A stretch of DNA of 64,000 bases from the NCBI RefSeq assembly GCF_000701425.1, contig NZ_JNIW01000003.1:1-64000 (forward strand), read 5' to 3'. This document shows positions 10,777 through 18,156 of the stretch, piece by piece (the first letter of the stretch is position 1; each line of letters opens with the position of its first letter). A model generated the notes under the pieces. That model saw only the letters and a program-made list of their open reading frames with translations. It was not told the DNA's origin and did no database searches. This DNA is from Deinococcus frigens DSM 12807. Lineage in GTDB: Bacteria; Deinococcota; Deinococci; Deinococcales; Deinococcaceae. A program made the translations under genes and the position numbers.

Positions 10777-11280
10777 ATGGCCAGAGCGCTTGATTTCACG
10801 CCCCGCGAACCGACGCCGCAAGAACGCCTGCACTCGGGCGTCGAGGACTCGACCGCCGCGCTCGAGGAGGGGCTGTACCTGCTGCGGCAGCTCCACGAGC
10901 ACGGTGTGCTGGACGTGCTGGGCAAGACCGTGCGCGGCGGCGAGGGACTGGTCGCGTCGCTGCTGCACATCAGCGGCGGAGAAAGCGGCACCACCCTGCT
11001 GCGCAATGCTACCGAGCTGGGCAAGACGCTGGCAGCCCTCGACCCGCGTGAGGTCAGCATCCTGGGCAGCGCCGTGACGACCGGCGTGAACGAGGGAGCG
11101 CGCCACGTCGCCGCCGGGAAGGGCATCGGCCTGGGCGAGCTGCTGGGCCTGCTGAGAGACCGGGACGTGCAGGTGGCGCTGGGGGCGCTGATGGCGGTCC
11201 TCAAGGGCGCGGGCCGCGCGCTGCGCGAGGCGAGCGGCGAGACCGAGAAGACCGCCAATCAGGCCGAGGTAGGCCGCTGA
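10777..11280 (+). CDS. DUF1641-family formate dehydrogenase partner
   Basis: A 167-residue, largely helical protein resembling the DUF1641 (YrhD-like) family, regularly found beside formate dehydrogenase alpha-subunit genes. Key segments are TAALEEGLYLLRQLHEHGVLDVLGKTV (residues ~30-55), a Gly-rich middle, and GIGLGELLGLLRDRDVQVALGALMAVLKGAG near the C-terminus. No cofactor ligand or signal peptide is visible. It is presumed to assist assembly or activity of the enzyme; the exact role is not established. An AAGGAG site precedes the ATG. Translation may be influenced by the start-stop ladder directly upstream. Confidence 0.85.
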   Translation: MARALDFTPREPTPQERLHSGVEDSTAALEEGLYLLRQLHEHGVLDVLGKTVRGGEGLVASLLHISGGESGTTLLRNATELGKTLAALDPREVSILGSAVTTGVNEGARHVAAGKGIGLGELLGLLRDRDVQVALGALMAVLKGAGRALREASGETEKTANQAEVGR

Positions 11281-11300
11281 ACGATCCAGCGGACGGGCAG

Positions 11301-12104
11301 GTGGATGCAGCGGGCGTCGTCCACCTGCCCGCCTGGCTGTACCGGGATGAAGGGTGGGCGCACCGTGACGACGCCGTCGCGGTCGAGGAACCGCTGGAGT
11401 TGCGCCTGCACACCCCTGGGCGCGAGCTGCCGCTGGGCGTGCTGATGCGGACTCCTGGCCACGACCGGGAGCTGCTGCTGGGGTGGCTGGTTTCCGAAGG
11501 CTTATGGCCGCAGCACTTCACGCTTGACGCCGATCCAGAGAACGCCAACGTCTGGCACCTGCACACCCCCGAGCACGCGCGGCTGGCGGCGGGGGCCAGG
11601 CTGGCCGTGTCGTCAAGCGCCTGCGGGGTGTGCGGGTCGGGGAGCGTCGAGCAGCTCCTGAGCCGCGCCTCTGCCACGCTGTGGACGGCTGGACTGGCCC
11701 GCGCCGCCCTACTGGCCGGTCTGCCGGAGCGGCTCCGGGAAACCCAGGCTGGCTTTGGCAAAACCGGCGGGATGCACGGCGCGGCGCTGTTCACCTCGGC
11801 GGGTACGTTCGTCTGTGCCCACGAGGATATCGGTCGGCACAACGCCGTGGACAAGGTGGTCGGCTCCCAGATTGCCAGCCTGCCCCTGGTGGACCACGTG
11901 CTGGTCGTCAGCAGCCGGGCGGGTTTCGAGATCGTGCAGAAAGCCGTGACCGCCGGGATCGGGGTGGTTGTGGCCGTGGGGGCAGCCACCAGTCTCGCGG
12001 TGGATACGGCAGCCGCCTTCAGGGTCACGCTGTGCGGCTTTACCAGGGAAGGGCGGCTGACGGTGTATGCGGGAGCAGACCGGGTGGCGGGACCTTCCGG
12101 CTGA
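11301..12104 (+). CDS. fdhD: FdhD sulfurtransferase for formate dehydrogenase maturation
   Basis: A 267-residue FdhD, transferring sulfur from a cysteine desulfurase to the molybdenum cofactor of formate dehydrogenase. The hallmark CGVC motif is at residues 108-111 inside SSSACGVCGSGS. GGMHGAALFT, EDIGRHNAVDKVVG and VVSSRAGFEIVQKA are conserved FdhD segments. The start is GTG at 11301, 20 bases after the DUF1641 stop. Gene order fdhF-DUF1641-fdhD argues for one operon. A cysteine desulfurase gene in this window (18140) could supply sulfur, but this is not shown. Confidence 0.92.
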   Translation: MDAAGVVHLPAWLYRDEGWAHRDDAVAVEEPLELRLHTPGRELPLGVLMRTPGHDRELLLGWLVSEGLWPQHFTLDADPENANVWHLHTPEHARLAAGARLAVSSSACGVCGSGSVEQLLSRASATLWTAGLARAALLAGLPERLRETQAGFGKTGGMHGAALFTSAGTFVCAHEDIGRHNAVDKVVGSQIASLPLVDHVLVVSSRAGFEIVQKAVTAGIGVVVAVGAATSLAVDTAAAFRVTLCGFTREGRLTVYAGADRVAGPSG

Positions 12105-12230
12105 ACTGCACGGGCTGCTCAAGACCTTCCGTCGGGGACGCGGCGGGTGGTCGTCTCTGGACCACGGCCCGGCAGCCAGCAGGGCATTTGTAGCCGTTTC
12201 CACTTCATGAAGAGGGAATCGCTGGCGCGT

Positions 12231-12261
12231 TTGACACAGCCGCCCGATCACCCGCTAGTAT
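12231..12261 (+). promoter_or_regulatory. Candidate promoter of the OFA transporter gene
   Basis: TTGACA (12231-12236) and TAGTAT (12256-12261) are separated by 19 bases, slightly longer than ideal, about 35 bases before the ATG at 12297. The transporter may therefore have its own start in addition to read-through from fdhD. Confidence 0.5.
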
Positions 12262-12296
12262 CGCTTCACATCACATAAAAGAGGGCAGGAGATTCT

Positions 12297-13718
12297 ATGG
12301 GATTTTTGGACCGTGAACATTCCGTCGCCGGGCCGGGCTGGAGCCGCTGGCTCGTGCCACCAGCGGCGCTGGCTGTTCACCTGAGCATCGGGCAGATCTA
12401 TGCCTATTCGGTTTTTAACAAACCTCTCTCACGGCTGATCAGCGGCGACGTCAAGGCCGAGGCGGGCGCGCCCGGCGACTGGTCCCTGTTTCAGGTGGGC
12501 CTGATCTTCAGCGTGGCGCTGTTCTTCCTGGGGGCGAGTTCGGCGCTGTTCGGCAAGTGGGTCGAGCGCGAGGGACCGCGCAAAACCATGTTTGCCAGCG
12601 CCCTGCTGTTCTGCGGCGGCTTCCTTGTCGCGGCCCTGGGCGTCAGACTGCATCTGCTGTGGCTGGTGCTGCTGGGTAACGGCGTGATCGGCGGGATCGG
12701 TCTGGGGCTGGGCTACATCAGCCCCGTCAGCACCCTGATCAAGTGGTTCCCGGACCGCCCCGGACTCGCCACCGGGATGGCCATCATGGGCTTCGGCGGC
12801 GGCGCATTGATCGGCAGCCCGCTGGGAACGGCGCTGATGTCGCGCTTTATCGGTGACGGCACGCTGGGCGTCGGCTCGACCTTCCTGATCATGGGCGCGG
12901 TGTACTTTCTGTTCATGGTCTTCGGCGCGTTCATGGTCCGTGTCCCTGCCGAGGGCTGGGTGCCGGCGGGGTATGTCCCAAAGGTCAATGCGGCGGGCGG
13001 CATGATCTCCAACCACAACGTGCTGGTGGACCAGGCCTTCCGCACCCCGCAGTTCTGGCTGCTGTTCGCCGTGCTGTTTCTGAACGTGACCGCTGGGATC
13101 GGCGTCCTCGGGCAGGCCAGCGTCATGATCCAGGAGATGTTCAGTGACAAGGTCCTGGGGGCAGGCAACGGCGTGACCGCCGCCGCCGCCGCCGGGTTCG
13201 TGGGACTGCTCAGCATCTTTAACATGGCGGGCCGCTTCTTCTGGTCGTCGACCAGCGACCGGCTCGGGCGCAAGCCCACCTACATGATCTTCTTCGCGCT
13301 GGGTGCGGTGCTGTACTTCCTGATTCCGCAGTTCGGGAACATGGCCAGCCTGGTGCTGTTCGTGGCGGGCTTCTGCGTCATCCTGAGCATGTACGGCGGC
13401 GGCTTTGCCACCGTTCCGGCTTACCTGCGCGACCTGTTCGGCACCGCGAACGTGGGCGCTATCCACGGGCGGCTGCTGCTCGCCTGGAGCGCGGCAGCCA
13501 TCGTCGGCCCCACCCTGGTGAACGGCTTTCGCGACAGCCAGATCAAGGCCGGGGTGCCCGCCGCGCAGGCCTACTCGACGGTCATGTACATCATGGCGGG
13601 CCTGCTGATCGTCGGCTTTCTCGCCAACCTGCTGATCCGTCCGGTGGCCAGCCGCTACTGGGCCAGCGCGCCGGCTGGTCAGGGTTCACCTGCCGGTCAA
13701 TCCGCTGCCGATGACTAA
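12297..13718 (+). CDS. OFA-family MFS transporter (formate/oxalate type)
   Basis: A 473-residue major facilitator with about 12 membrane spans. Family features are the N-terminal LAVHLSIGQIYAYSVF, GIGLGLGYISPVSTLIKWFPDRPGLATGMAIMGFGGGALIG in the first half, and MSMYGGGFATVPAYLRDLFGTANVGAIHGRLLLAWSAA-type signatures in the second (near 365-400). OFA transporters exchange oxalate/formate or other carboxylates; next to a formate dehydrogenase operon, formate movement is the likely job. An AGGAG site precedes the ATG. The 42-residue protein directly downstream is probably its partner. Confidence 0.88.
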   Translation: MGFLDREHSVAGPGWSRWLVPPAALAVHLSIGQIYAYSVFNKPLSRLISGDVKAEAGAPGDWSLFQVGLIFSVALFFLGASSALFGKWVEREGPRKTMFASALLFCGGFLVAALGVRLHLLWLVLLGNGVIGGIGLGLGYISPVSTLIKWFPDRPGLATGMAIMGFGGGALIGSPLGTALMSRFIGDGTLGVGSTFLIMGAVYFLFMVFGAFMVRVPAEGWVPAGYVPKVNAAGGMISNHNVLVDQAFRTPQFWLLFAVLFLNVTAGIGVLGQASVMIQEMFSDKVLGAGNGVTAAAAAGFVGLLSIFNMAGRFFWSSTSDRLGRKPTYMIFFALGAVLYFLIPQFGNMASLVLFVAGFCVILSMYGGGFATVPAYLRDLFGTANVGAIHGRLLLAWSAAAIVGPTLVNGFRDSQIKAGVPAAQAYSTVMYIMAGLLIVGFLANLLIRPVASRYWASAPAGQGSPAGQSAADD

Positions 13719-13736
13719 GCACCCCAGGAGACTGAC

Positions 13737-13865
13737 ATGACCCACCGAACACAGGCCGAACAGACCTCTCCCCTGACGTATCTTGCGTGGCTGGTTCCCG
13801 GCATTCCCCTGGTGTGGGGCGTGTGGCAGACCCTCATTAAGGTGGCGCAGCTCTTTCAGGGATAG
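13737..13865 (+). CDS. Small single-span partner of the OFA/MFS transporter (42 aa)
   Basis: A 42-residue frame starting 18 bases after the transporter stop, with an AGGAG site. The sequence begins MTHRTQAEQTSPL and contains one predicted span, TYLAWLVPGIPLVWGVWQTL, then a short amphipathic end (IKVAQLFQG). Small proteins of this Pro-Leu-x-Trp-Gly-Val-x-x-Thr-Leu pattern occur right after OFA-type transporters and are annotated as MFS transporter small subunits. The function is unproven. It is too short to be called by ordinary length cut-offs. Confidence 0.8.
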   Translation: MTHRTQAEQTSPLTYLAWLVPGIPLVWGVWQTLIKVAQLFQG

Positions 13866-14027
13866 CAGGTCCAGCTCCGTCAGTTGCAAAAATGATGACC
13901 TTAAGGCGGGATGCGTGGAGTGTTCAGGAACTAACCGCAAGCCGCAATGACAGCCCCCGCTTGAGAGCAATGGCTCTGAAACCATCCAAGGCCATTGCTG
14001 CTTGCTAAAAACGCTCCGCTCTGTTCC

Positions 14028-14828
14028 TCATGGCGTGAGAATTCCATTCAGAAATGCCCTGACCACCTTCAGGATCTCGTCTTCCGCCGCCGCATGGGTC
14101 ACGGTGGGCAGGCCGTCGCCCTTCTGAGGCCCGTAGCGCCCGAAAAAGCTGTGAACCGCGCCGGGAATCACGGTCAACTGGGCGCTGGCGGGCAGGCGGT
14201 TCAGACCGCCCCGCACATCGGCAGGATTGGCCACCTTGTCCTGCTGGGCCAGCAGCGACAGCACGGGCAGGGTGGTGTCCCTCAGGCTGACGTTGCCTGC
14301 CGGGTACGCACCCATGAGGATCATGCCGTTCAATTGATCGGTGTGGCCCCGGGCGTACTGCGCCGCCATCGCCCCACCCAGCGAATGGCCCGCGATAATC
14401 ACCGATTTGCCCAGGCCAAATTTCTTGATCAGCGCGTCGGCGCGGTTGATGCCCGTCACGGCCAGATCCAGGTGAAAGACGGGGATGACGGTCTGCACGC
14501 CGTCTGCGGCCAGAGCGCGGCCCAGCCACTCGTAGGCCTGCGGGCGAACGAGACCGCCGGGATAGTAAACGAGCAGCGTCTTCGCCTCTCCGCCGGGCTT
14601 GATGTCGATGAACGCGCCGCCCTCGTTCTCCAGCGTAGATGTCACGCCCACCGCTTGTCCCGCTGGCGGCACCGCGTCCTGTCCCACCACCAGCGGAGGC
14701 CGCGCAATAAAACCCTGGGCCAGTGCGATCAGATACCCCAGGACCAGCGCCAGGATCAGGCCCAGCCAGAAGCGCACACGTGGCGGCAGGGCAAGTCGGG
14801 TGCGGTTGCGCGAGGTCAGGCGGGTCAT
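14028..14828 (-). CDS. Membrane-anchored alpha/beta hydrolase
   Basis: A 266-residue protein starting at the ATG at 14828; the much longer open frame upstream is antisense shadow of azlC. One N-terminal span (WLGLILALVLGYLIALAQGFI, ~20-40) anchors it or acts as a signal. The hydrolase core has a nucleophile elbow GHSLGGAMAAQYARG, an acid strand LPVLSLLAQQDKVANP and a C-terminal His in GAVHSFFGRYG. It resembles dienelactone-hydrolase-like family 5 enzymes. The substrate is unknown; the active site probably lies outside the cytoplasm. It is divergent from azlC. Confidence 0.83.
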   Translation of the reverse strand: MTRLTSRNRTRLALPPRVRFWLGLILALVLGYLIALAQGFIARPPLVVGQDAVPPAGQAVGVTSTLENEGGAFIDIKPGGEAKTLLVYYPGGLVRPQAYEWLGRALAADGVQTVIPVFHLDLAVTGINRADALIKKFGLGKSVIIAGHSLGGAMAAQYARGHTDQLNGMILMGAYPAGNVSLRDTTLPVLSLLAQQDKVANPADVRGGLNRLPASAQLTVIPGAVHSFFGRYGPQKGDGLPTVTHAAAEDEILKVVRAFLNGILTP

Positions 14829-14897
14829 GGAAGGCAGGATAGAGGGTGATCCTGATCCCCGCTCCTGACCGGATGGCCAGCCGCTAAGCTCTCGGTC

Positions 14898-15641
14898 ATG
14901 CCCGCATCTCCTCAAGCTCCACCTTTCTGGCACGCATTCTGGCGCGGCTTCCGGATCATGGGTCCGCTGTGGCTGGGGATGCTGCCGTTCGCGGTGGCCT
15001 ACGCGGTCACGGCGCGGGCCTCGGGCCTGAGCGTATGGGAAACCCAGATGATGAGCCTGACCGTCTTCGCGGGAGCCTCGCAGTTCGCGGCGGCGGGCCT
15101 GTTCGCGGGGTACGGCGCGGCGGGCGGGGCCTCGGCGCTGGGCATCGTGGCCACCACCTTCTTGCTCAATGCCCGGCACCTGCTGTACGGCCTGAGCCTG
15201 TCGCGGCAGGTGGCCCTGAGTCACCCGCAACGCCTGATCGCCGCGCAATTCCTAACCGACGAGTCATATGGCATGGTCACGGTCAGGGGGACGCAGGAGC
15301 CGGGCGGCCCCAGCTTCGGCTACGTGCTGGGCGCAGAACTCAGCCTGTACACGGTCTGGAACGCCTCCACGCTGCTGGGCGCGGTGGGCGGCGCGGTGCT
15401 GCCCTCGCCGGAAGCGCTGGGCGTGGGCGTGATCTTTCCGCTGGCCTTCCTGGGCCTGCTGGTGCCGATGCTGCGGGGCCGCATGACCATGCTGGTGGCG
15501 CTGCTGTCGGGGCTGGGCGCGTGGGGCCTGTCGCGCCTGTTGCCCGGCGGCCTGGTGATCCTGCTGGCGGGCATCGGCGGCGCGTTGCTTGGCGCGTGGC
15601 TGACGAGCAAGAAGACCGCCGTTCGGGAGGCGGGCGCATGA
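14898..15641 (+). CDS. azlC: AzlC-family branched-chain amino acid exporter, large subunit
   Basis: A 247-residue integral membrane protein, the large subunit of the AzlCD (LIV-E) exporter. Typical segments are GPLWLGMLPFAVAYAVTAR near the N-terminus, LTVFAGASQFAAAGLF, TTFLLNARHLLYGLSLS and AAQFLTDESYGMV. About seven spans can be drawn. The stop overlaps the azlD start as ATGA (15638-15641), so the subunits are translationally coupled. The substrate is inferred from the family. Confidence 0.9.
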   Translation: MPASPQAPPFWHAFWRGFRIMGPLWLGMLPFAVAYAVTARASGLSVWETQMMSLTVFAGASQFAAAGLFAGYGAAGGASALGIVATTFLLNARHLLYGLSLSRQVALSHPQRLIAAQFLTDESYGMVTVRGTQEPGGPSFGYVLGAELSLYTVWNASTLLGAVGGAVLPSPEALGVGVIFPLAFLGLLVPMLRGRMTMLVALLSGLGAWGLSRLLPGGLVILLAGIGGALLGAWLTSKKTAVREAGA

Positions 15642-15934
15642 CCATCGCCGCCGTGATCGTGCTGATGTGGGCCGTGACCTATCCGGCCCGCTGGCTGGGC
15701 CTGAATCTGGGCCGGGTCAAGTTGCCGCCGTTCTGGCTGGCCTTCCTGAACTTCGTGCCGGTCAGCGTGATCGCCGCTCTCATTGTTCCCGAGGTGCTGG
15801 GCAGCCCGGAATGGCTGCGCCGCCTGCTTGCCAGCGTGGTGGGCGGCCTGACCGTGTGGCGAAGTGGAAACCTGGCACTGGGCATTCTGGGCGGCTTTGC
15901 GGCCTACTGGGTGGTGCGGACGCTGGGGGGATAG
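15638..15934 (+). CDS. azlD: AzlD-family small subunit of the amino acid exporter
   Basis: A 98-residue membrane protein with four predicted spans: TIAAVIVLMWAVTYPARW, FWLAFLNFVPVSVIAALIVP, LLASVVGGLTVWR and ALGILGGFAAYWVVRTL. LNFVPVSVIAALIVPEVL is characteristic of AzlD. I chose the ATG at 15638, which overlaps the azlC stop; the open frame extends back to 14969 only as a shadow. It would pair with AzlC for export. Confidence 0.88.
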   Translation: MTIAAVIVLMWAVTYPARWLGLNLGRVKLPPFWLAFLNFVPVSVIAALIVPEVLGSPEWLRRLLASVVGGLTVWRSGNLALGILGGFAAYWVVRTLGG

Positions 15935-16302
15935 GGAGCTGGGGAATGGTCTGACCGCTGAAAGGTCTGGAGGTCAGACTGCCGGAGCAGGAGCGGGCTT
16001 TTGTCTTTTGCGGTGAAACGGTTTGACTGTTCGCCTTTTCGGGCACTGGTCAAAAGAGCTATCCACTGTTGACCGACCGGGCGGGCAAGCGTCCACCTCG
16101 CGAGGAGGAGCGGCCTCATGGGTGTCTGACCATGACGACCGTCTGTTCTGCCCAGGACAGGGAGCAGATTTGACTGAGCCTTGGGGAGCATGGAGGCTTT
16201 CAGTTGTCCTCTTTTCTGATGCTGTCATTCGGGCAGTTGCCCTAGACATTCCTTCTCTCTCACCACACGCGCCACACCCCACATCCCACACGCGGCCCGC
16301 GC
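15935..16302. other. Intergenic stretch with a palindromic repeat, no gene seen
   Basis: About 370 bases between azlD and the PASTA gene. GTCTGACC (15949-15956) and GGTCAGAC (15972-15979) form an 8-bp inverted repeat resembling the longer palindromes at 26993 and 30024. Further GGTTTGAC/GTTGACC fragments follow (16018-16078). I found no convincing coding frame. Confidence 0.6.
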
Positions 16303-16308
16303 TATGCT
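16303..16308 (+). promoter_or_regulatory. -10 box for the PASTA gene
   Basis: TATGCT, nine bases before the ATG at 16318, implies an almost leaderless transcript. No ribosome site is visible. Confidence 0.45.
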
Positions 16309-16317
16309 GGGCAACGA

Positions 16318-18093
16318 ATGACGGGGCAGGCAAGCGAGGTGGGGGCGACCACCAGAATGACCACCATCGACGGCAAGTACGGCGTGCTGCGGGAGCTGTC
16401 TCACCACGGCAACGTGACGCTGTCCGAGGTGCGGGCCGCCGAGGGCGTGACCCGGCAGGTGGCGTGGTTCGAGATTTCCACCCCGGCGGACCGGCAGGCG
16501 TTCCACGCGTACCGCTCGGTGCTGCGCGCCCTGAATCCGGCGGGCCTGACCGATATCGTGGCGCGGCCCGGCGCGTATTACGCGGTGTGGCAAACCGTGG
16601 GCGGCATCCCGCTGGAGGGCATGCTGGCGCAGCCCAAGAAGCGCCAGGAGACGTTGGACAACATCCGCACCCTGGCCGCCCGGCTGGCCGAACACGGTTA
16701 CGCCCTCATGGACGCCGACATTGTGATAGAGGGCGACGAGCCGCGCGTGGCCTACCTGCGCGCCCTGCAACTGCCGCGCACTCCCGAGGACATCGCCGCG
16801 CGCAACGTGGCGGTACTGTCGGCCCTCAAGGACGGCAAGGTCAGGCGCAAACGGCAGCCCGGCGCGTGGCTGGCCTTCATTCCGGGGTTGCTGTTTCTGG
16901 GCGGCGCGGGGTATCTGGGCGCGCAGGCCGCGCAGATCTACCTGAATCCTCCGGTGCGCGAGGTGGCGGGCGTGGGCGGTCAGGAGGCGCGGGCCGCCGC
17001 CAGAAAACTGACCGAGGCGGGCTTCCGGGTGGCCTACACCGAGGGACAGGTGGGCAACCAGGGCGTCGGCACGATTATCCGGCAGGACCCGGCAGCGGGC
17101 ACCAACCTGCCGATAGGCCGTCTGGTCACGCTGACGGTCAACAACCCGCCGTCCATCGAGGTTCCCAAGCTGGAGGAACAGAACCTGGAGCAGGCAAAGA
17201 ATATCCTCAAGGACCGCTCGATGGTGCTGGGCAAGGTGCTGAAGGTGGACGGCACCCTGACCAACACCCCGGAAGGCCGCATCGTCTCGCAGTTGCCCGA
17301 AGCCGGTTCGCCCGCCCAGCGCGGCCAGCCCATTCAGGTGATGGTCAGCACCGGCATCAGCGGCAAGGTGACATTTCTGCCCAATCTGACCGGCCTGACA
17401 GTCGAGCAGGCACGCGATTACGCCCGCGCCGCCGGGCTGGTGATCACCAGGGTCAGCGAGCAGCCCAGCGATAAGCCCCCCGGCAGCGTGCTGGAACAGA
17501 CCCCCGCCCAGTTCGTGCAGGTCGATGTCGGCAGTCCGGTAACCCTGAGCGTGGCAGTGGCCCGCTACAGCGCCCCCAGCCGCGAGGCGGGCAGCCTGCC
17601 CCTGCCGCCGCCGCCCCCGGTGCCCACACCGCCTCCCGAACCCGAGGTGCCCAGCGGGCCGCTGCCGCTGCCGCAGGATCCCTCGCCCCTGCCGCTGCCC
17701 CTGCCACAGGAGCAGATTCCAGCCCCGCAGGAGCCGCCGGACACCACCGTCCCCACACGCGTCCCCACACCGGACGAGGTTCCGGCCACGCCGCCCGGCA
17801 CCGCGCCGGACACCACTTCACCGGACACCAATTCAGCAGCCGCCCCAGACACCACCGCGCCGCCCTCCCGCACCGTCAGCTTTCAGTACACCTTCCCCGC
17901 CGATCTTCCGGCAGGCACTTATAATGTGGTGGTCAGCGACGCCAGCGGCGAACGCCAGATCCTGCAACCCACCGACGCCTCGCAACTGGCCGGGCGCAAC
18001 GCCAACAGCTCGCAGCCGCTTCAGGTCACCGGGGAAGCGGTCTTCATCGTGCGGCGCGACGGCGCGGACTACGATACCGTCGACCCCAATTGA
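16318..18093 (+). CDS. Pseudokinase-like PASTA-domain membrane protein
   Basis: A 591-residue one-span protein. Residues ~16-165 follow the outline of a PknB-type kinase N-lobe (DGKYGVLRELSHHGNVTLSE, VAWFEI in place of VAIK) and a shortened catalytic loop (HGYALMDADIVI), without HRD, DFG or the catalytic Lys. A basic stretch (KVRRKRQPG) precedes the span WLAFIPGLLFLGGAGYLGAQ (~183-202). Three PASTA-like repeats follow (~215-280, 281-345, 350-417), e.g. LTGLTVEQARDYARAAGLVI. A long Pro-rich linker (~425-520) leads to a C-terminal domain beginning VSFQYTFPADLPAG. It is probably a cell-wall-fragment sensor without kinase activity. The start could be the second Met at 16357. Confidence 0.75.
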   Translation: MTGQASEVGATTRMTTIDGKYGVLRELSHHGNVTLSEVRAAEGVTRQVAWFEISTPADRQAFHAYRSVLRALNPAGLTDIVARPGAYYAVWQTVGGIPLEGMLAQPKKRQETLDNIRTLAARLAEHGYALMDADIVIEGDEPRVAYLRALQLPRTPEDIAARNVAVLSALKDGKVRRKRQPGAWLAFIPGLLFLGGAGYLGAQAAQIYLNPPVREVAGVGGQEARAAARKLTEAGFRVAYTEGQVGNQGVGTIIRQDPAAGTNLPIGRLVTLTVNNPPSIEVPKLEEQNLEQAKNILKDRSMVLGKVLKVDGTLTNTPEGRIVSQLPEAGSPAQRGQPIQVMVSTGISGKVTFLPNLTGLTVEQARDYARAAGLVITRVSEQPSDKPPGSVLEQTPAQFVQVDVGSPVTLSVAVARYSAPSREAGSLPLPPPPPVPTPPPEPEVPSGPLPLPQDPSPLPLPLPQEQIPAPQEPPDTTVPTRVPTPDEVPATPPGTAPDTTSPDTNSAAAPDTTAPPSRTVSFQYTFPADLPAGTYNVVVSDASGERQILQPTDASQLAGRNANSSQPLQVTGEAVFIVRRDGADYDTVDPN

Positions 18094-18105
18094 CGCGCGG
18101 CCAGC

Positions 18106-18156
18106 ATGATTTATCTGGCCCTATGATTTACCTGGCCATATGATTTATCTGGACTA
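18106..18156 (+). repeat. Triplicated 17-bp start-stop ladder before the cysteine desulfurase gene
   Basis: ATGATTTATCTGGCCCT, ATGATTTACCTGGCCAT and ATGATTTATCTGGACTA start at 18106, 18123 and 18140. The first two are six-codon frames (MIYLAL, MIYLAI) whose TGA overlaps the following ATG as ATGA. The third is the real start of the desulfurase (MIYLD). The 17-base period puts each unit in a different frame. Confidence 0.92.

Noticed and set aside
14829..15248. N-terminal extension of the alpha/beta hydrolase frame
   Set aside because: Would run antisense through azlC and place 140 low-complexity residues before a good membrane anchor; the ATG at 14828 is preferred.
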